This document shows positions 38,130 to 46,103 of a stretch of DNA of 64,000 nucleotides, in pieces. The notes beneath the pieces were generated by a model. That model saw only the letters and a program-made list of their open reading frames with translations. It was not told the origin of the DNA and did not search any database. Location: the NCBI RefSeq assembly GCF_013318015.2, contig NZ_CP115842.1, positions 310,001-374,000 on the forward strand, in the 5' to 3' direction. This DNA comes from Agrobacterium tumefaciens (GTDB lineage: Bacteria > Pseudomonadota > Alphaproteobacteria > Rhizobiales > Rhizobiaceae). Positions within the stretch are counted from its first letter, which is position 1. Every line of letters begins with the position of its first letter. The position numbers and the translations under genes are program-made.

Positions 38130-38681
38130 CTAACGCAAGTAGCCCCAATTCACATGGGCTTGCCTCGTATAATTCACCAGAGGTCCCCAAAGCTTCTCGC
38201 CGTTCACCGTAAACCGCCTCATGGCATCGAACATCGCATCCTTTTTGAATGGTACGTGAATGGCTTGAGCCGAGCCGTTATTAATCCGTGCCTCAAGAGA
38301 CGCTGGCCATAATCCCGACAGAGCGGCAGGGTCGAGAATAGAATTATATCCCGTGTACGCAACAATCAGCGGTAGCTCGTAATAGTCCACAGCCATCTCA
38401 ATTTCCCAGGAGAGCAAACTCCCAGTCCTTCGCGTGTCGCGCGATATGATAACGACCATGTTCTTCGAGCCGGACAAGCGCTGTCGTATGCTTGCTTGAA
38501 GCGTACTCAATTTGCTCGAATCTCGGACGGAGTTTGCTTTGTCGTGGCTGTTCACGAATTTGAAATCGATATGTCCTGCGCTATTCCAGCCTTGTACGGT
38601 CGCATAGTATCGGAAATCGGATTTTGTTGGGTCTGCTTGCCCCAAACCATCGAAAGCAAAGTACGTACCTGTCCTATTCAA
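38130..38681 (-). CDS. thsB: TIR-like (DUF1863) protein, predicted Thoeris ThsB
   Basis: 183 residues, TTG start at 38681 with GGAGG 9 bases upstream. Pattern of ThsB TIR-like domains: N-terminal TYFAFDGLGQADPTKSDFRY, then IDFKFVNSHDKANSV, a helix with IRQRLSGSK, the strand NMVVIISRDTRRT and SWEIEMAV with Glu93 at the catalytic-glutamate position. ThsB proteins use NAD to make an ADP-ribose signal after phage sensing. It lies 57 bases downstream of a 2TM-macro protein on the same strand, the partner expected in type II Thoeris. Fold family is confident; activity is inferred. Confidence 0.75.
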   Translation of the reverse strand: MNRTGTYFAFDGLGQADPTKSDFRYYATVQGWNSAGHIDFKFVNSHDKANSVRDSSKLSTLQASIRQRLSGSKNMVVIISRDTRRTGSLLSWEIEMAVDYYELPLIVAYTGYNSILDPAALSGLWPASLEARINNGSAQAIHVPFKKDAMFDAMRRFTVNGEKLWGPLVNYTRQAHVNWGYLR

Positions 38682-38738
38682 GATTTACAACCTCCTCATC
38701 CGATGGTTAATCAACTTACATCGATCATTTGACACATA

Positions 38739-39572
38739 TTACACGCCATTGTTAAGGAGCTTCATGTCCAGAAGATTGATTTGATCGATCTTATCCTTGT
38801 GTATTATTATCGATAAATTCGCTGGATACTTGAATTTCATTTCACTAATGCGAAATGTCCATAGCATTATTTTAAGTAAATCTTCGTCACTAATGTTTTT
38901 GTGACCCTTGATACGAGTAATACCTGACCCAAATATCGGGGTGGAGACGCTCTGTTGAGCGTAGACTTTATTCACTTGATCCCAAAACCGGACGAGAAAC
39001 TCCAAGTATTCCGGCATAGTTAGTACGGCACGATTACTTTCATCAAACTTTGACATTGCTGTCAGTAGATAATCGTCGTAAACATATATTGTACCTAAAC
39101 GATACTTTATGTTTTTTCCCTGCCGCATTTTTTCTGTTGGCCCCAGGACCTCATCTTCCTCGAACACGAAGCTTGCAATTTTCTGATCCAATTCCTCCAC
39201 CGGAATTTTCAGGTGGGATTTCACAAAGAGACCGTTCAATGATTTCTCGCTGATGATCCTATTATCCACCTGCGTGTCGAAATACTCGTTGAATGCTATC
39301 GCTTTGAGACCGGGCTGCAGAAAGATATCCCCGACCTTAATGGCAACACTTGTGCCATCAATTTTGATCTCGACGTGATTGAGTTGATTAGACCAAATCC
39401 AGACACTGACGTAAGCCGCGAGCAGTAAGAACGCGAACGCCGCGAGCGAGAGTGCTTTATATTCGTCAGGTAAATCCACGAAAAGAAGCAATGTCGACAG
39501 GGAGGCGCTGACAACAGACGTAATCTGAAGAAAAATCTTAAATAGTCGTTTGTCGAAAAAACCGACTTTCAT
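38739..39572 (-). CDS. thsA: 2TM plus macro-domain effector, predicted type II Thoeris ThsA
   Basis: 277 residues from the ATG at 39572 (AAGG upstream); a TTG one codon earlier is also open. Two membrane helices at about residues 11-33 and 40-62, then a cytosolic domain. The domain has VGDIFLQPGLKAIAFNEYFD, then VDNRIISEKSLNG, the pattern of the ThsA macro domain (binding an ADP-ribose derivative). In type II Thoeris the TIR partner makes histidine-ADP-ribose, which activates a TM-macro effector that harms the membrane. Gene order effector then TIR, same strand. AT-rich codon use compared with the backbone suggests transfer. Confidence 0.72.
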   Translation of the reverse strand: MKVGFFDKRLFKIFLQITSVVSASLSTLLLFVDLPDEYKALSLAAFAFLLLAAYVSVWIWSNQLNHVEIKIDGTSVAIKVGDIFLQPGLKAIAFNEYFDTQVDNRIISEKSLNGLFVKSHLKIPVEELDQKIASFVFEEDEVLGPTEKMRQGKNIKYRLGTIYVYDDYLLTAMSKFDESNRAVLTMPEYLEFLVRFWDQVNKVYAQQSVSTPIFGSGITRIKGHKNISDEDLLKIMLWTFRISEMKFKYPANLSIIIHKDKIDQINLLDMKLLNNGV

Positions 39573-39814
39573 CAACCTTGCCCCAACGTTTAAACCGAAT
39601 CGAATAAAAAAGCTTACCGCACAGCACTAACTCAATGGTTGCAATCTTTTTTTTGTCAACCCTTGCGAATTTTCGCCTGCAAGAAGGAGCGAGCAAACAA
39701 CGGCGATTTCTGAACACTTAGTTTATGGAGATACCTGCCCCAACGATCTGACGCCGGTTGCGTCAAGCAACCCGCCAAGCACTTCTGTATGAGAACGCAG
39801 TCATGTTACGGGCA

Positions 39815-40477
39815 TCAGCAAGCCTCCAGAAGCCGCGCCACGCAATTCTTCGAAAATCTCCACAAGGTGAGGACCGGTTGCCACGAAACCACCAGCACGA
39901 AGAGGGTCGTGAAGGAAATCAGGACACGAAGCAGAAATTCGTGTGCCTGGCGGACACATGTCGTCTTCCAATTGACCATATGCCGGTTTAGTCTCGTAAC
40001 GATGAAAAGTTCGGCTATCAACCGCGCACTCTGGCCTTTCCCGGACCAAATTCTCGCGTACTCGACCGCGTCTATCCTGTGATGCACCGAAACACGAAAG
40101 GTCCTAAACGCCCACCACGCCGCGCCGATGAGATAGGCGGTTGTGGCAAAGAACAGCAAGAGCGTCACGAACTGAAGTGGGAGAGGGAGTTTGACGAACG
40201 TCTCACCGTAGAAGGCCGTGCAGATCGGTAGCGCGATAGGTACAACTGCCGCGACGGCGGCAAGATAGATGGAGGCCTTGCTTTCGGCCCCGGCCCGACG
40301 CTCCTTTTCAGCAGCCGCCAAGCCTCTTGCTTCTTCAAGTGCCAGCTCGCTGTCCTGGCTCCAGTCCGCAGCGCGTATGGCCGCGACGTCTTGGTCGTCT
40401 TCCTTGTTCCGCGTCTCGATCTGCACCGCGGTGAGCCGCGGTACACGCGGCCATAGGAGATCGGCGAAATCCGTCAT
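39815..40477 (-). CDS. Membrane protein of the graspetide cluster (unknown; export or self-protection candidate)
   Basis: 220 residues, overlapping the ATP-grasp gene by 4 bases (ATGA). The N-terminal 65 residues are polar with a coiled-coil-like run (LALEEARGLAAAEKERRAGA). Three hydrophobic segments follow at about 69-89, 98-122 and 183-203. No ATPase, protease or transporter motif is visible. Such small membrane proteins beside ATP-grasp RiPP genes are usually unassigned. It may give immunity or help export; the sequence does not decide. Confidence 0.8.
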   Translation of the reverse strand: MTDFADLLWPRVPRLTAVQIETRNKEDDQDVAAIRAADWSQDSELALEEARGLAAAEKERRAGAESKASIYLAAVAAVVPIALPICTAFYGETFVKLPLPLQFVTLLLFFATTAYLIGAAWWAFRTFRVSVHHRIDAVEYARIWSGKGQSARLIAELFIVTRLNRHMVNWKTTCVRQAHEFLLRVLISFTTLFVLVVSWQPVLTLWRFSKNCVARLLEAC

Positions 40478-41430
40478 TTTTTGGCGATTCGTTCAAGTTC
40501 ATCGACGATAGCTGCCGATATCGGAAGGCCGGTTCGGTTTTCGATCCAGGCCCATTGGCCGTTCGGGTTGCACTCCAGAAACCAGTATTCGCCGTTGACG
40601 TCGCGGATCAGGTCAATAGCACCGAACCGAAGGTTCAGTTCCTCGACCAGCGTGACGCATTTGTCCTTTATCGGCGCGGGTAGTGTGATGGCTTCGTGTA
40701 ACAGTTCGGGATTGGAGCCACGCCGCCAATCGACGCGCGAGACCTCCGTCGCCTGCGAGTGGATCGCGACCGCGAAGACATGGCTTCCCACAACGGTGAC
40801 ACGTATGTCGGCGTCTTTGATTATCTCGCGTTGATAGATGGCGGGACATAGAGAAATCGCCGGCGCGTCTTCAGGCAGAATTCCCGCCAAAGCGGAAGTG
40901 AAGACTATGCTGCCTGGACCTTCCTCGGAAACAATCGACGTCTTCAGGGGTTTGCCGACCACCGGCCCGGATTTCATGAGGCGATCGACCTCTACGAAAT
41001 CATTGGTAATAACCCCCTCGGGTATCCTGAAGCCAATCCTGACCGCCGCGATAAGCTGACGAGGTTTGTCCTCGGCGAGCATGATGTAGGCTGGATGGGA
41101 AAACCACCTCTGTCCGACGAAGACATAGATGGATTTCAAAAGGCCGTTCCACTCTCCCGCCACATATTCCCAGTCATGCGGTGTGACATCCGCACGTGGT
41201 TTGGATGGTTCTTCCGGTCGCCGGAAATAAGCCGCGAGGACATTCTCGAGCCGTTGTGTCCGTTCCCCAAGTCGAAGCGTGAAAGAGCCTTCGAGAGGAT
41301 TTATGGTAACGTGGGCTTCGGCAATACTCTCGGTATTGAGACGCAGATACGGCAGCTCGCGGCGCTTGAGCTCGCGGACGATGTAGTCAGTCGTGAGGTC
41401 GCGTCGGTTCGTTACGATGAGAAACGTCAT
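40474..41430 (-). CDS. ATP-grasp RiPP ligase (MvdD/MdnC-like graspetide synthetase)
   Basis: 318 residues. The fold is that of RimK-like ATP-grasp peptide ligases: N-terminal substrate domain with AAYFRRPEEP (67-76; precursor recognition region in this family), ATP-binding KPLK at 160-163, DIRVTVVG (208-215), and the metal site FGAIDLIRDVNGEYWFLECN at 269-288 with Glu286 and Asn288, followed by GQWAWIE. These enzymes use ATP to join Thr/Ser or Lys side chains to Glu/Asp side chains of a precursor peptide, giving omega-ester or omega-amide rings. It follows a precursor-like gene by 5 bases and overlaps the membrane protein gene. Confidence 0.88.
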   Translation of the reverse strand: MTFLIVTNRRDLTTDYIVRELKRRELPYLRLNTESIAEAHVTINPLEGSFTLRLGERTQRLENVLAAYFRRPEEPSKPRADVTPHDWEYVAGEWNGLLKSIYVFVGQRWFSHPAYIMLAEDKPRQLIAAVRIGFRIPEGVITNDFVEVDRLMKSGPVVGKPLKTSIVSEEGPGSIVFTSALAGILPEDAPAISLCPAIYQREIIKDADIRVTVVGSHVFAVAIHSQATEVSRVDWRRGSNPELLHEAITLPAPIKDKCVTLVEELNLRFGAIDLIRDVNGEYWFLECNPNGQWAWIENRTGLPISAAIVDELERIAKK

Positions 41431-41435
41431 CGAGC

Positions 41436-41810
41436 TTAGACCAAGAGTTTTTCGGAGGCTCTCGTGTCGTCGCTTTCCATCTGCGCGTGGGTCTTCGTGG
41501 CGAGCTCGAGGGTCATCGCCGGAGAGGCTGCGCGATCATCGGATTCCTGCACGCCGTCACTCTTGGTCGCCAGTTCGAGCATGGAGAGTCGCTTTTCGTC
41601 GTCAGCTTCTTGTTGGGTCATAGTTTTCGTCAGGACTTCAACTTGCGATCCAGCAAGGTCGATCAGCGGTCTGCTGCCGCTTGGGGTTGCTACTACCCAC
41701 ATGTCGTCACTCTCGGAATAGGAGCCTTCAATCTCCATCTCACCGGTCCGTTCGATCGCGAAACGGTGAAGAAATGGCTTAATACCAACAACGAGCGTAT
41801 TTCCATCCAT
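41436..41810 (-). CDS. Graspetide precursor peptide with three core repeats
   Basis: 124 residues. Residues 1-55 are a leader of beta and Trp-containing type (YSESDDMWVVATPSGSRPLI). The C-terminal half holds three copies of a 15-residue core: 57-71, 78-92 and 101-115. All fit [VL]-E-[VL]-x-T-K-[ST]-x4-E-x-D-D, that is a Thr, Lys and Ser/Thr donor block followed after four residues by Glu and two Asp acceptors. This is the layout of multi-core omega-ester peptides. Linkers are EKRLSM and RAASPAMT. It is directly upstream of an ATP-grasp ligase in one operon. ATG at 41810 has GAGG about 11 bases upstream. Confidence 0.82.
   Translation of the reverse strand: MDGNTLVVGIKPFLHRFAIERTGEMEIEGSYSESDDMWVVATPSGSRPLIDLAGSQVEVLTKTMTQQEADDEKRLSMLELATKSDGVQESDDRAASPAMTLELATKTHAQMESDDTRASEKLLV
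41466..41642 (-). repeat. Three repeated core-peptide units inside the precursor gene
   Basis: Units at 41598-41642, 41535-41579 and 41466-41510 encode the core copies. Spacing between the first Thr residues is 21 and 23 codons. The last two copies are closest (both begin LELATK); the first has VEVLTK. Confidence 0.85.
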
Positions 41811-42117
41811 GGCGTGTCATCCTCGGGAGTTCACATTGACATTCGTAAGAAAATAGCGGCGCAAACAACTTTTTGTTGCTTGAATATTTGGCGGTGATCA
41901 GAAGTAAAATCAACTGTTTCCTATCTACCCGAGGGCGTTTGCGGCCGTTAATCAACACGGTTTTCACGTGTTTCGATTAGACTCAAAGAGGCGAGCCTTG
42001 CCCGGCCGAAATTGAGATTCCCGGATGCCACGTATTCCCCCATTGAACTGACTAGCGGCAACATGTTGGTAACGATTGAGCGGTAACAGGACCCTGTAAT
42101 TCTTTCGCTACAAAAAT

Positions 42118-42696
42118 ATGGCTCAGGCTTCGCCTATGAAAGAAATGAGTGACGTTCCACGTCGCGCGGCCCACGAAGGCGGACACGGTCTCGTCGCCTG
42201 CATGTTCGGCCTCCCAGTGACGCGCATTAGCGTGCAAATGGGTCATAATATCTCCGCGGCCATGAGCTGCGACTTAGCGGGTGCGAGCCGAGCCGAGAAG
42301 CTATGGGTTTACCTAGCGGGATGGGCGGGAAACGCTTACAGGGTTTCTCAACCAACGCGGTCCGAGTCTTTCGATGTTGAAAACTACGTCAAACACCTAC
42401 GGCGATCAAAACGCGGGGCCGGATCAGCATTCGGTGTCCTCGTATTCAGCCAGAGTGACATGGCACTTGCGATGTGGGCCAATCCCATCAAAGCACTGTT
42501 TCCACGTTCAACTCTGATTGAGATCGGTAGGTTCATCCACGAACACCGCGTCGAATTTTTCCTTATAATGGACGCGCTTGAAACGCAGTACAGCATCGAC
42601 GGGACATCCGTCAGGAGAATGTGCCATGGTGAGCCAATGACTGACACTGATCGGACGCGCAGTCGCAACGCTGATCTCGATTACTGGTCATACTAA
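42118..42696 (+). CDS. Small HEGGH zinc-peptidase-like protein (M41-like)
   Basis: 192 residues. The single clear motif is HEGGH at 19-23 inside RRAAHEGGHGLVACMFGLPV, the zinc helix pattern of FtsH-type M41 peptidases (HExGH). No AAA domain and no membrane segment are present, so it is a stand-alone peptidase domain or a non-catalytic relative. VYLAGWAGNAYR resembles the segment after the zinc helix of M41 proteins. Start uncertain: no strong ribosome site; ATG at 42139 is an alternative. Its last 86 bases overlap the convergent gene. Confidence 0.6.
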   Translation: MAQASPMKEMSDVPRRAAHEGGHGLVACMFGLPVTRISVQMGHNISAAMSCDLAGASRAEKLWVYLAGWAGNAYRVSQPTRSESFDVENYVKHLRRSKRGAGSAFGVLVFSQSDMALAMWANPIKALFPRSTLIEIGRFIHEHRVEFFLIMDALETQYSIDGTSVRRMCHGEPMTDTDRTRSRNADLDYWSY

Positions 42697-43357
42697 ACGA
42701 GACAAGGAGGCGAGCCAGTCCAGGGATACTGTCGGTGGGCGGGCCCGGAAAGATCATCACTCGAACCAGATGGTGTGTGGTCGACCAGAGTGTTACCAAG
42801 GTCTCGGTGTCGAACCTTGAGACGTCAATGCTTCCGATTTCAGGGAACGATATGAACTCGCACTGGGGTTTATACTGTGCAAAACCATTAAGGGCCACGT
42901 ACAGACCTCGCGTACCGACAAACCATACGCTTCGGCCGTGGTTCCTAAAAACATGCGGTGAGATCGACGCAAACCCGCGGCGCGCGCTTATTCTGAGTTC
43001 CCGGTAAGACTTAAAAAAAAGACTCAGCATCCAGCAGGACGCGATCCCGGAAGCTGCAAAGGCGGCATATCCTGCAATGCGCTCGCGGAACAACAGGACA
43101 GACAAAAAAGCGATGCAGGCCGGGATGACGGTTAGTAATAAAGAACCAACCAGACGAGCCAGGGCGGACCGAATCTCAGATATCCAAATCGCTTTCTGCG
43201 TGGCACAAAGGTGTTTCAGCTCGGCTTGCCCAGGAGATATCTCGAATTCAATGGTGTCGAGCTGTGCCATCACAAGGCTTTGAAGTTCACTCCGCGTGGA
43301 ACTTAGGGCTTGCGCAAACTCCTTTATCAGGAGTTGTTCAGCAAAAATGAAACGCAT
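42611..43357 (-). CDS. Membrane protein with PH-like domain, unknown function
   Basis: 248 residues. Two hydrophobic segments at about residues 70-90 and 96-114 follow a helical N-terminus; then a soluble part SVWFVGTRGLYVALNGFAQY with IGSIDVSRFDTETLVTLWST resembling bacterial PH domains. The last 28 residues are Cys/Asp-rich and overlap the opposite gene, so the natural C-terminus may be earlier. Not otherwise recognised. Confidence 0.55.
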   Translation of the reverse strand: MRFIFAEQLLIKEFAQALSSTRSELQSLVMAQLDTIEFEISPGQAELKHLCATQKAIWISEIRSALARLVGSLLLTVIPACIAFLSVLLFRERIAGYAAFAASGIASCWMLSLFFKSYRELRISARRGFASISPHVFRNHGRSVWFVGTRGLYVALNGFAQYKPQCEFISFPEIGSIDVSRFDTETLVTLWSTTHHLVRVMIFPGPPTDSIPGLARLLVSFSMTSNRDQRCDCASDQCQSLAHHGTFS

Positions 43358-43660
43358 ATCGTCTTCCGCTACTCATCGATAATTGATGATGGCGGCTGCC
43401 GGACGGGCCGGTCAAGCGCGCAAACGTTGCACTGAACACTCCCCCCGTATACCTCCTTGAGGGCATCCCGGTTCAGCCCGTACCTTTCTCAATGGTATCC
43501 GCCCAAAGTGGACGAAGAGGTTATCGGACGCGGGGAACTGCCGGATTTTGTTGGTTTCCGCGCAGAAGTGAGCCGGTTAGGCGCATAATTTCCATTGAGA
43601 ATTGAGCCATGTGAACCTTCCCCCAACGCGGTGAGCGACGGGGGCAACGGAGTGATCCAC

Positions 43661-44253
43661 ATGGGACTTTTAAACATCATCCGCCGGATGGCACTGCGTG
43701 AGAAGCAGTCGATCCGGGAGATCAGCCGGCGCACCGGGCTGTCACGCAACACGATCGCGAAGTATTTGAGCGCTGGTACGATCGAGCCGACGTTCACGGT
43801 ACCGGAACGGCCGAGCAAGCTTGATCCTTTTGCCGATAAACTCGCCGGCTGGCTGAAGACCGAGGCCGGACGATCGCGCAAACAGCGCCGAACGCTGAAG
43901 CAGCTTCATGCCGATCTGGTGGTTCTCGGCTTTACCGGCTCCTATGGTCGGGTTGCCGCCTTCGCCCGTGATTGGCGGGCTGATCGGCAACGTGAGCAGC
44001 AGACGACAGGCCGCGGCATATTCGTTCCGCTGTCTTTCCGCCCAGGCGAAGCATTCCAGTTCGATTGGAGTGAGGACCATGCCGTGATCGGCGGCGAGCG
44101 CACGAAGTTGCAGGTCGCACATATCAAGCTATCGCACAGTCGGGCTTTTCTGGTCAGGGCATACATGCTGCAAACGCACGAGATGCTCTTCGACGCCCAC
44201 TGGCATGGCTTCCGTGTGTTCGGCGGCGTGCCCGCTCGCGGCATCTACGATAA
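43661..44253 (+). pseudogene. istA: istA, 5' fragment (IS21 transposase)
   Basis: Start ATG at 43661 (GLLNIIRRMALREKQSIREI). N-terminal helix-turn-helix (ISRRTGLSRNTIAKYL) and the beginning of the DDE catalytic core with FQFDWSEDHAVIGGER (first Asp) and GIYDN. The reading frame is cut at 44253 by the IS110 insertion. Confidence 0.85.
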
Positions 44254-44502
44254 TCTATGGACGCCTCCCGGGCGAGATGAACATTTGGCGGCACTCGGCA
44301 TTGGATGCGTGAATCTATCCGGCCTATCGCTGGAGCGATCACGCTCCTGGCCTTGATTGGAGTCCGCTACCTCTGTCCTCATAACATGATCGACCTTTGT
44401 GGCCTTGTCGTAGATCAGGATCGGAAGCTGCGGTCCGTGCCGTTCTGCCATCAGTTCATACTCGCATTCATCATTGCCTTATAGGCAACGATTGGCAAAT
44501 GA
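44254..44502 (-). ncRNA. Candidate bridge/seeker RNA region of the IS1111-type element
   Basis: The 249-base noncoding end downstream of the transposase. IS1111-group elements encode their target-selecting bridge RNA in the right end, after the transposase. The position fits; I did not resolve the fold or the guide loops by eye, so this is inference from family knowledge. Confidence 0.4.
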
Positions 44503-45507
44503 CTATTGTGCGGCATAGCGCTCCTGTCGCGTGAGCAAGGCCCATGCTACCCGCGCGGTCTTGTTGGCGAGCGCCACGATCGCTTTATTAAATCCCCGTC
44601 GAGCGACGAGTTCTTTCAGCCATTGAGATCGGCGATCGTCGTGACTAGCAAGTCGGCTGATAACTGCCCGGGCACCATGGATCATCTGGCGACGTAGATA
44701 GTGGTTCGCTCGGCGACCAATTCCGCCAAGCCGTGGTTTGCCGCCAGTCGAGTATTGTCGCGGGACCAGCCCGATCCAAGCCGCCAGCTCTCGCCCGGAT
44801 TTGAAGTAACGTCCGTCCTCAACGCTAGCAACGAGTGCCGTTGCGATGATCGGACCGACGCCAGGCAGTTCGGACAGACGGCGGCAATCTTGTCGCTCGC
44901 GGCAAATCTCGCTAATCTTCCTGTCGAGCTTGGCAACTCGGTCATTCACATCGGTGAGTTGGTCGAGGAGTTCTAGGAAGAGCTCGCGCCCGAGATCAGA
45001 GAGAGCCGCATCCTTGACAGCCGAGGGTGCCTGGGATGCAAAGCGCCATGGTCCTTGCGGCAAAACGATTCCGTATTCTGCCAGAAGGCCGCGTGCATGA
45101 TTGATCAGCGATGTGCGCTGAACGATCAGACGCTCTCTAATTCTATGCAGCGACTGGAGGTCCTGCTGTGCGGTCGACTTGACGGGTACGAAACGCATGG
45201 TTGGACGTGTCGCCGCTTCATAAATCGCCGCTGCGTCGACCGCATCATTCTTGGAGCCGCGTACAAATGGCTTCACAAAGCGTGGATTGATGAGGAGGAC
45301 TTCTCGTCCTGCTTCCCTGAACTGCCTTCCCCAGTGATGAGCGCTGGCGCAGACTTCCATTGCTATTGCCTTCGGAGAAATCGATTTTACAGCCTCGGCC
45401 AACTTCGACCGGCTGACCTTTCGCGAAAGAATGGCCCCATCTGCAGCGATGCTGTGCAGATGAAATGACAACTTTCCGAGATCGATTGCGAGCAATTCAT
45501 ATGTCAT
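44503..45507 (-). CDS. IS110-family (IS1111 subgroup) transposase
   Basis: 334 residues from the ATG at 45507, with AAAGGAGGAAG upstream; the frame extends to 45561 without a site. N-terminal RuvC-like DEDD domain (LLAIDLGKLSFHLH; MEVCASAHHWGRQF; KNDAVDAAAIYEA) and C-terminal transposase domain with ELPGVGPIIATALVASVEDG and LAAWIGLVPRQYSTGGKPRL containing the catalytic Ser region. Appears intact. Confidence 0.95.
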   Translation of the reverse strand: MTYELLAIDLGKLSFHLHSIAADGAILSRKVSRSKLAEAVKSISPKAIAMEVCASAHHWGRQFREAGREVLLINPRFVKPFVRGSKNDAVDAAAIYEAATRPTMRFVPVKSTAQQDLQSLHRIRERLIVQRTSLINHARGLLAEYGIVLPQGPWRFASQAPSAVKDAALSDLGRELFLELLDQLTDVNDRVAKLDRKISEICRERQDCRRLSELPGVGPIIATALVASVEDGRYFKSGRELAAWIGLVPRQYSTGGKPRLGGIGRRANHYLRRQMIHGARAVISRLASHDDRRSQWLKELVARRGFNKAIVALANKTARVAWALLTRQERYAAQ

Positions 45508-45564
45508 GACTTCCTCCTTTGGTTGGCCCTTTATTCTGACAGTTCGGAGGGAGGCGTCCATCCC

Positions 45565-46103
45565 ATAACATGAAGACAGCGGTCGATCGCGTTGGCCGCG
45601 GCAAGGAGCGACAGGTCAACATCCGGTTCCTTTCAATGACGAACCACTACGTCTTTGCACCTGAGTTCTGCAATCCTGCTGCAGGCTGGGAGAAAGGGCA
45701 GGTCGAGAAGAACGTTCAGGATGCTCGTCCTCGCCTATGGCAGCAGATGCCGGACTTCCCGGATTTGCAGTCTTTGAACGTCTGGCTGGAACAACATTGC
45801 CAAGACCTATGGCGGGACACAGCGCACGGGAGCCTGCCCGGCACGATCGCGGATGTTTGGGCTGATGAGCGGGCAGCATTGATGGCGTTGCCGACTGCAT
45901 TTGACGGTTTCGTCGAGCAGAGCAAGCGAGTCTCGCCGACATGCCTGATCACCTTCGAGCGTAATCGTTACAGTGTGCCAGCATCGTTCGCGAACCGGCC
46001 CGTCAGCCTGCGGATTTATCCTGAGCGGCTGGTCGTTGCAGCCGAGGGCAATATCCTCTGCGAACATCCGCGGATCATAGAACGCAGTCACGACAAGTCG
46101 AGC
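45565..46103 (+). pseudogene. istA: istA, 3' fragment
   Basis: Continues the core from MKTAVDRVGRGKERQVN with the second part of the IstA catalytic domain (NHYVFAPEFCNPAAGWEKGQ with the catalytic Glu, then RPVSLRIYPERLVV). The similarity stops near RIIERSHDK around 46100 and the frame runs into unrelated sequence, so the C-terminus and istB are lost. Confidence 0.8.

Larger units (their letters stand above)
44254..45568 (-). mobile_element. IS110-family element, IS1111 subgroup
   Basis: About 1315 bp. Subterminal 13-base inverted repeats ATGGACGCCTCCC at 44257-44269 and GGGAGGCGTCCAT at 45549-45561. Outside the repeats there are 3 bases on the left and 7 on the right, the 7/3 tail arrangement known for IS1111-type elements when read from the transposase side. 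Host sequence reads through ATAA on both sides (44250-44253; 45565-45568), so the cut can be placed only within that 4-base identity. The insertion splits istA. Confidence 0.85.
43540..46103 (+). mobile_element. Remnant IS21-family element, split by an IS110 element and lacking istB
   Basis: Upstream of istA are the repeated AGAAGTGAGCC / AGAATTGAGCC motifs typical of IS21 left ends (about 43564-43612). The istA gene is interrupted at 44253 by a 1.3-kb IS110 element and its 3' end, with istB, is missing after about 46100. Exact outer ends were not found, so limits are approximate. Confidence 0.7.
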
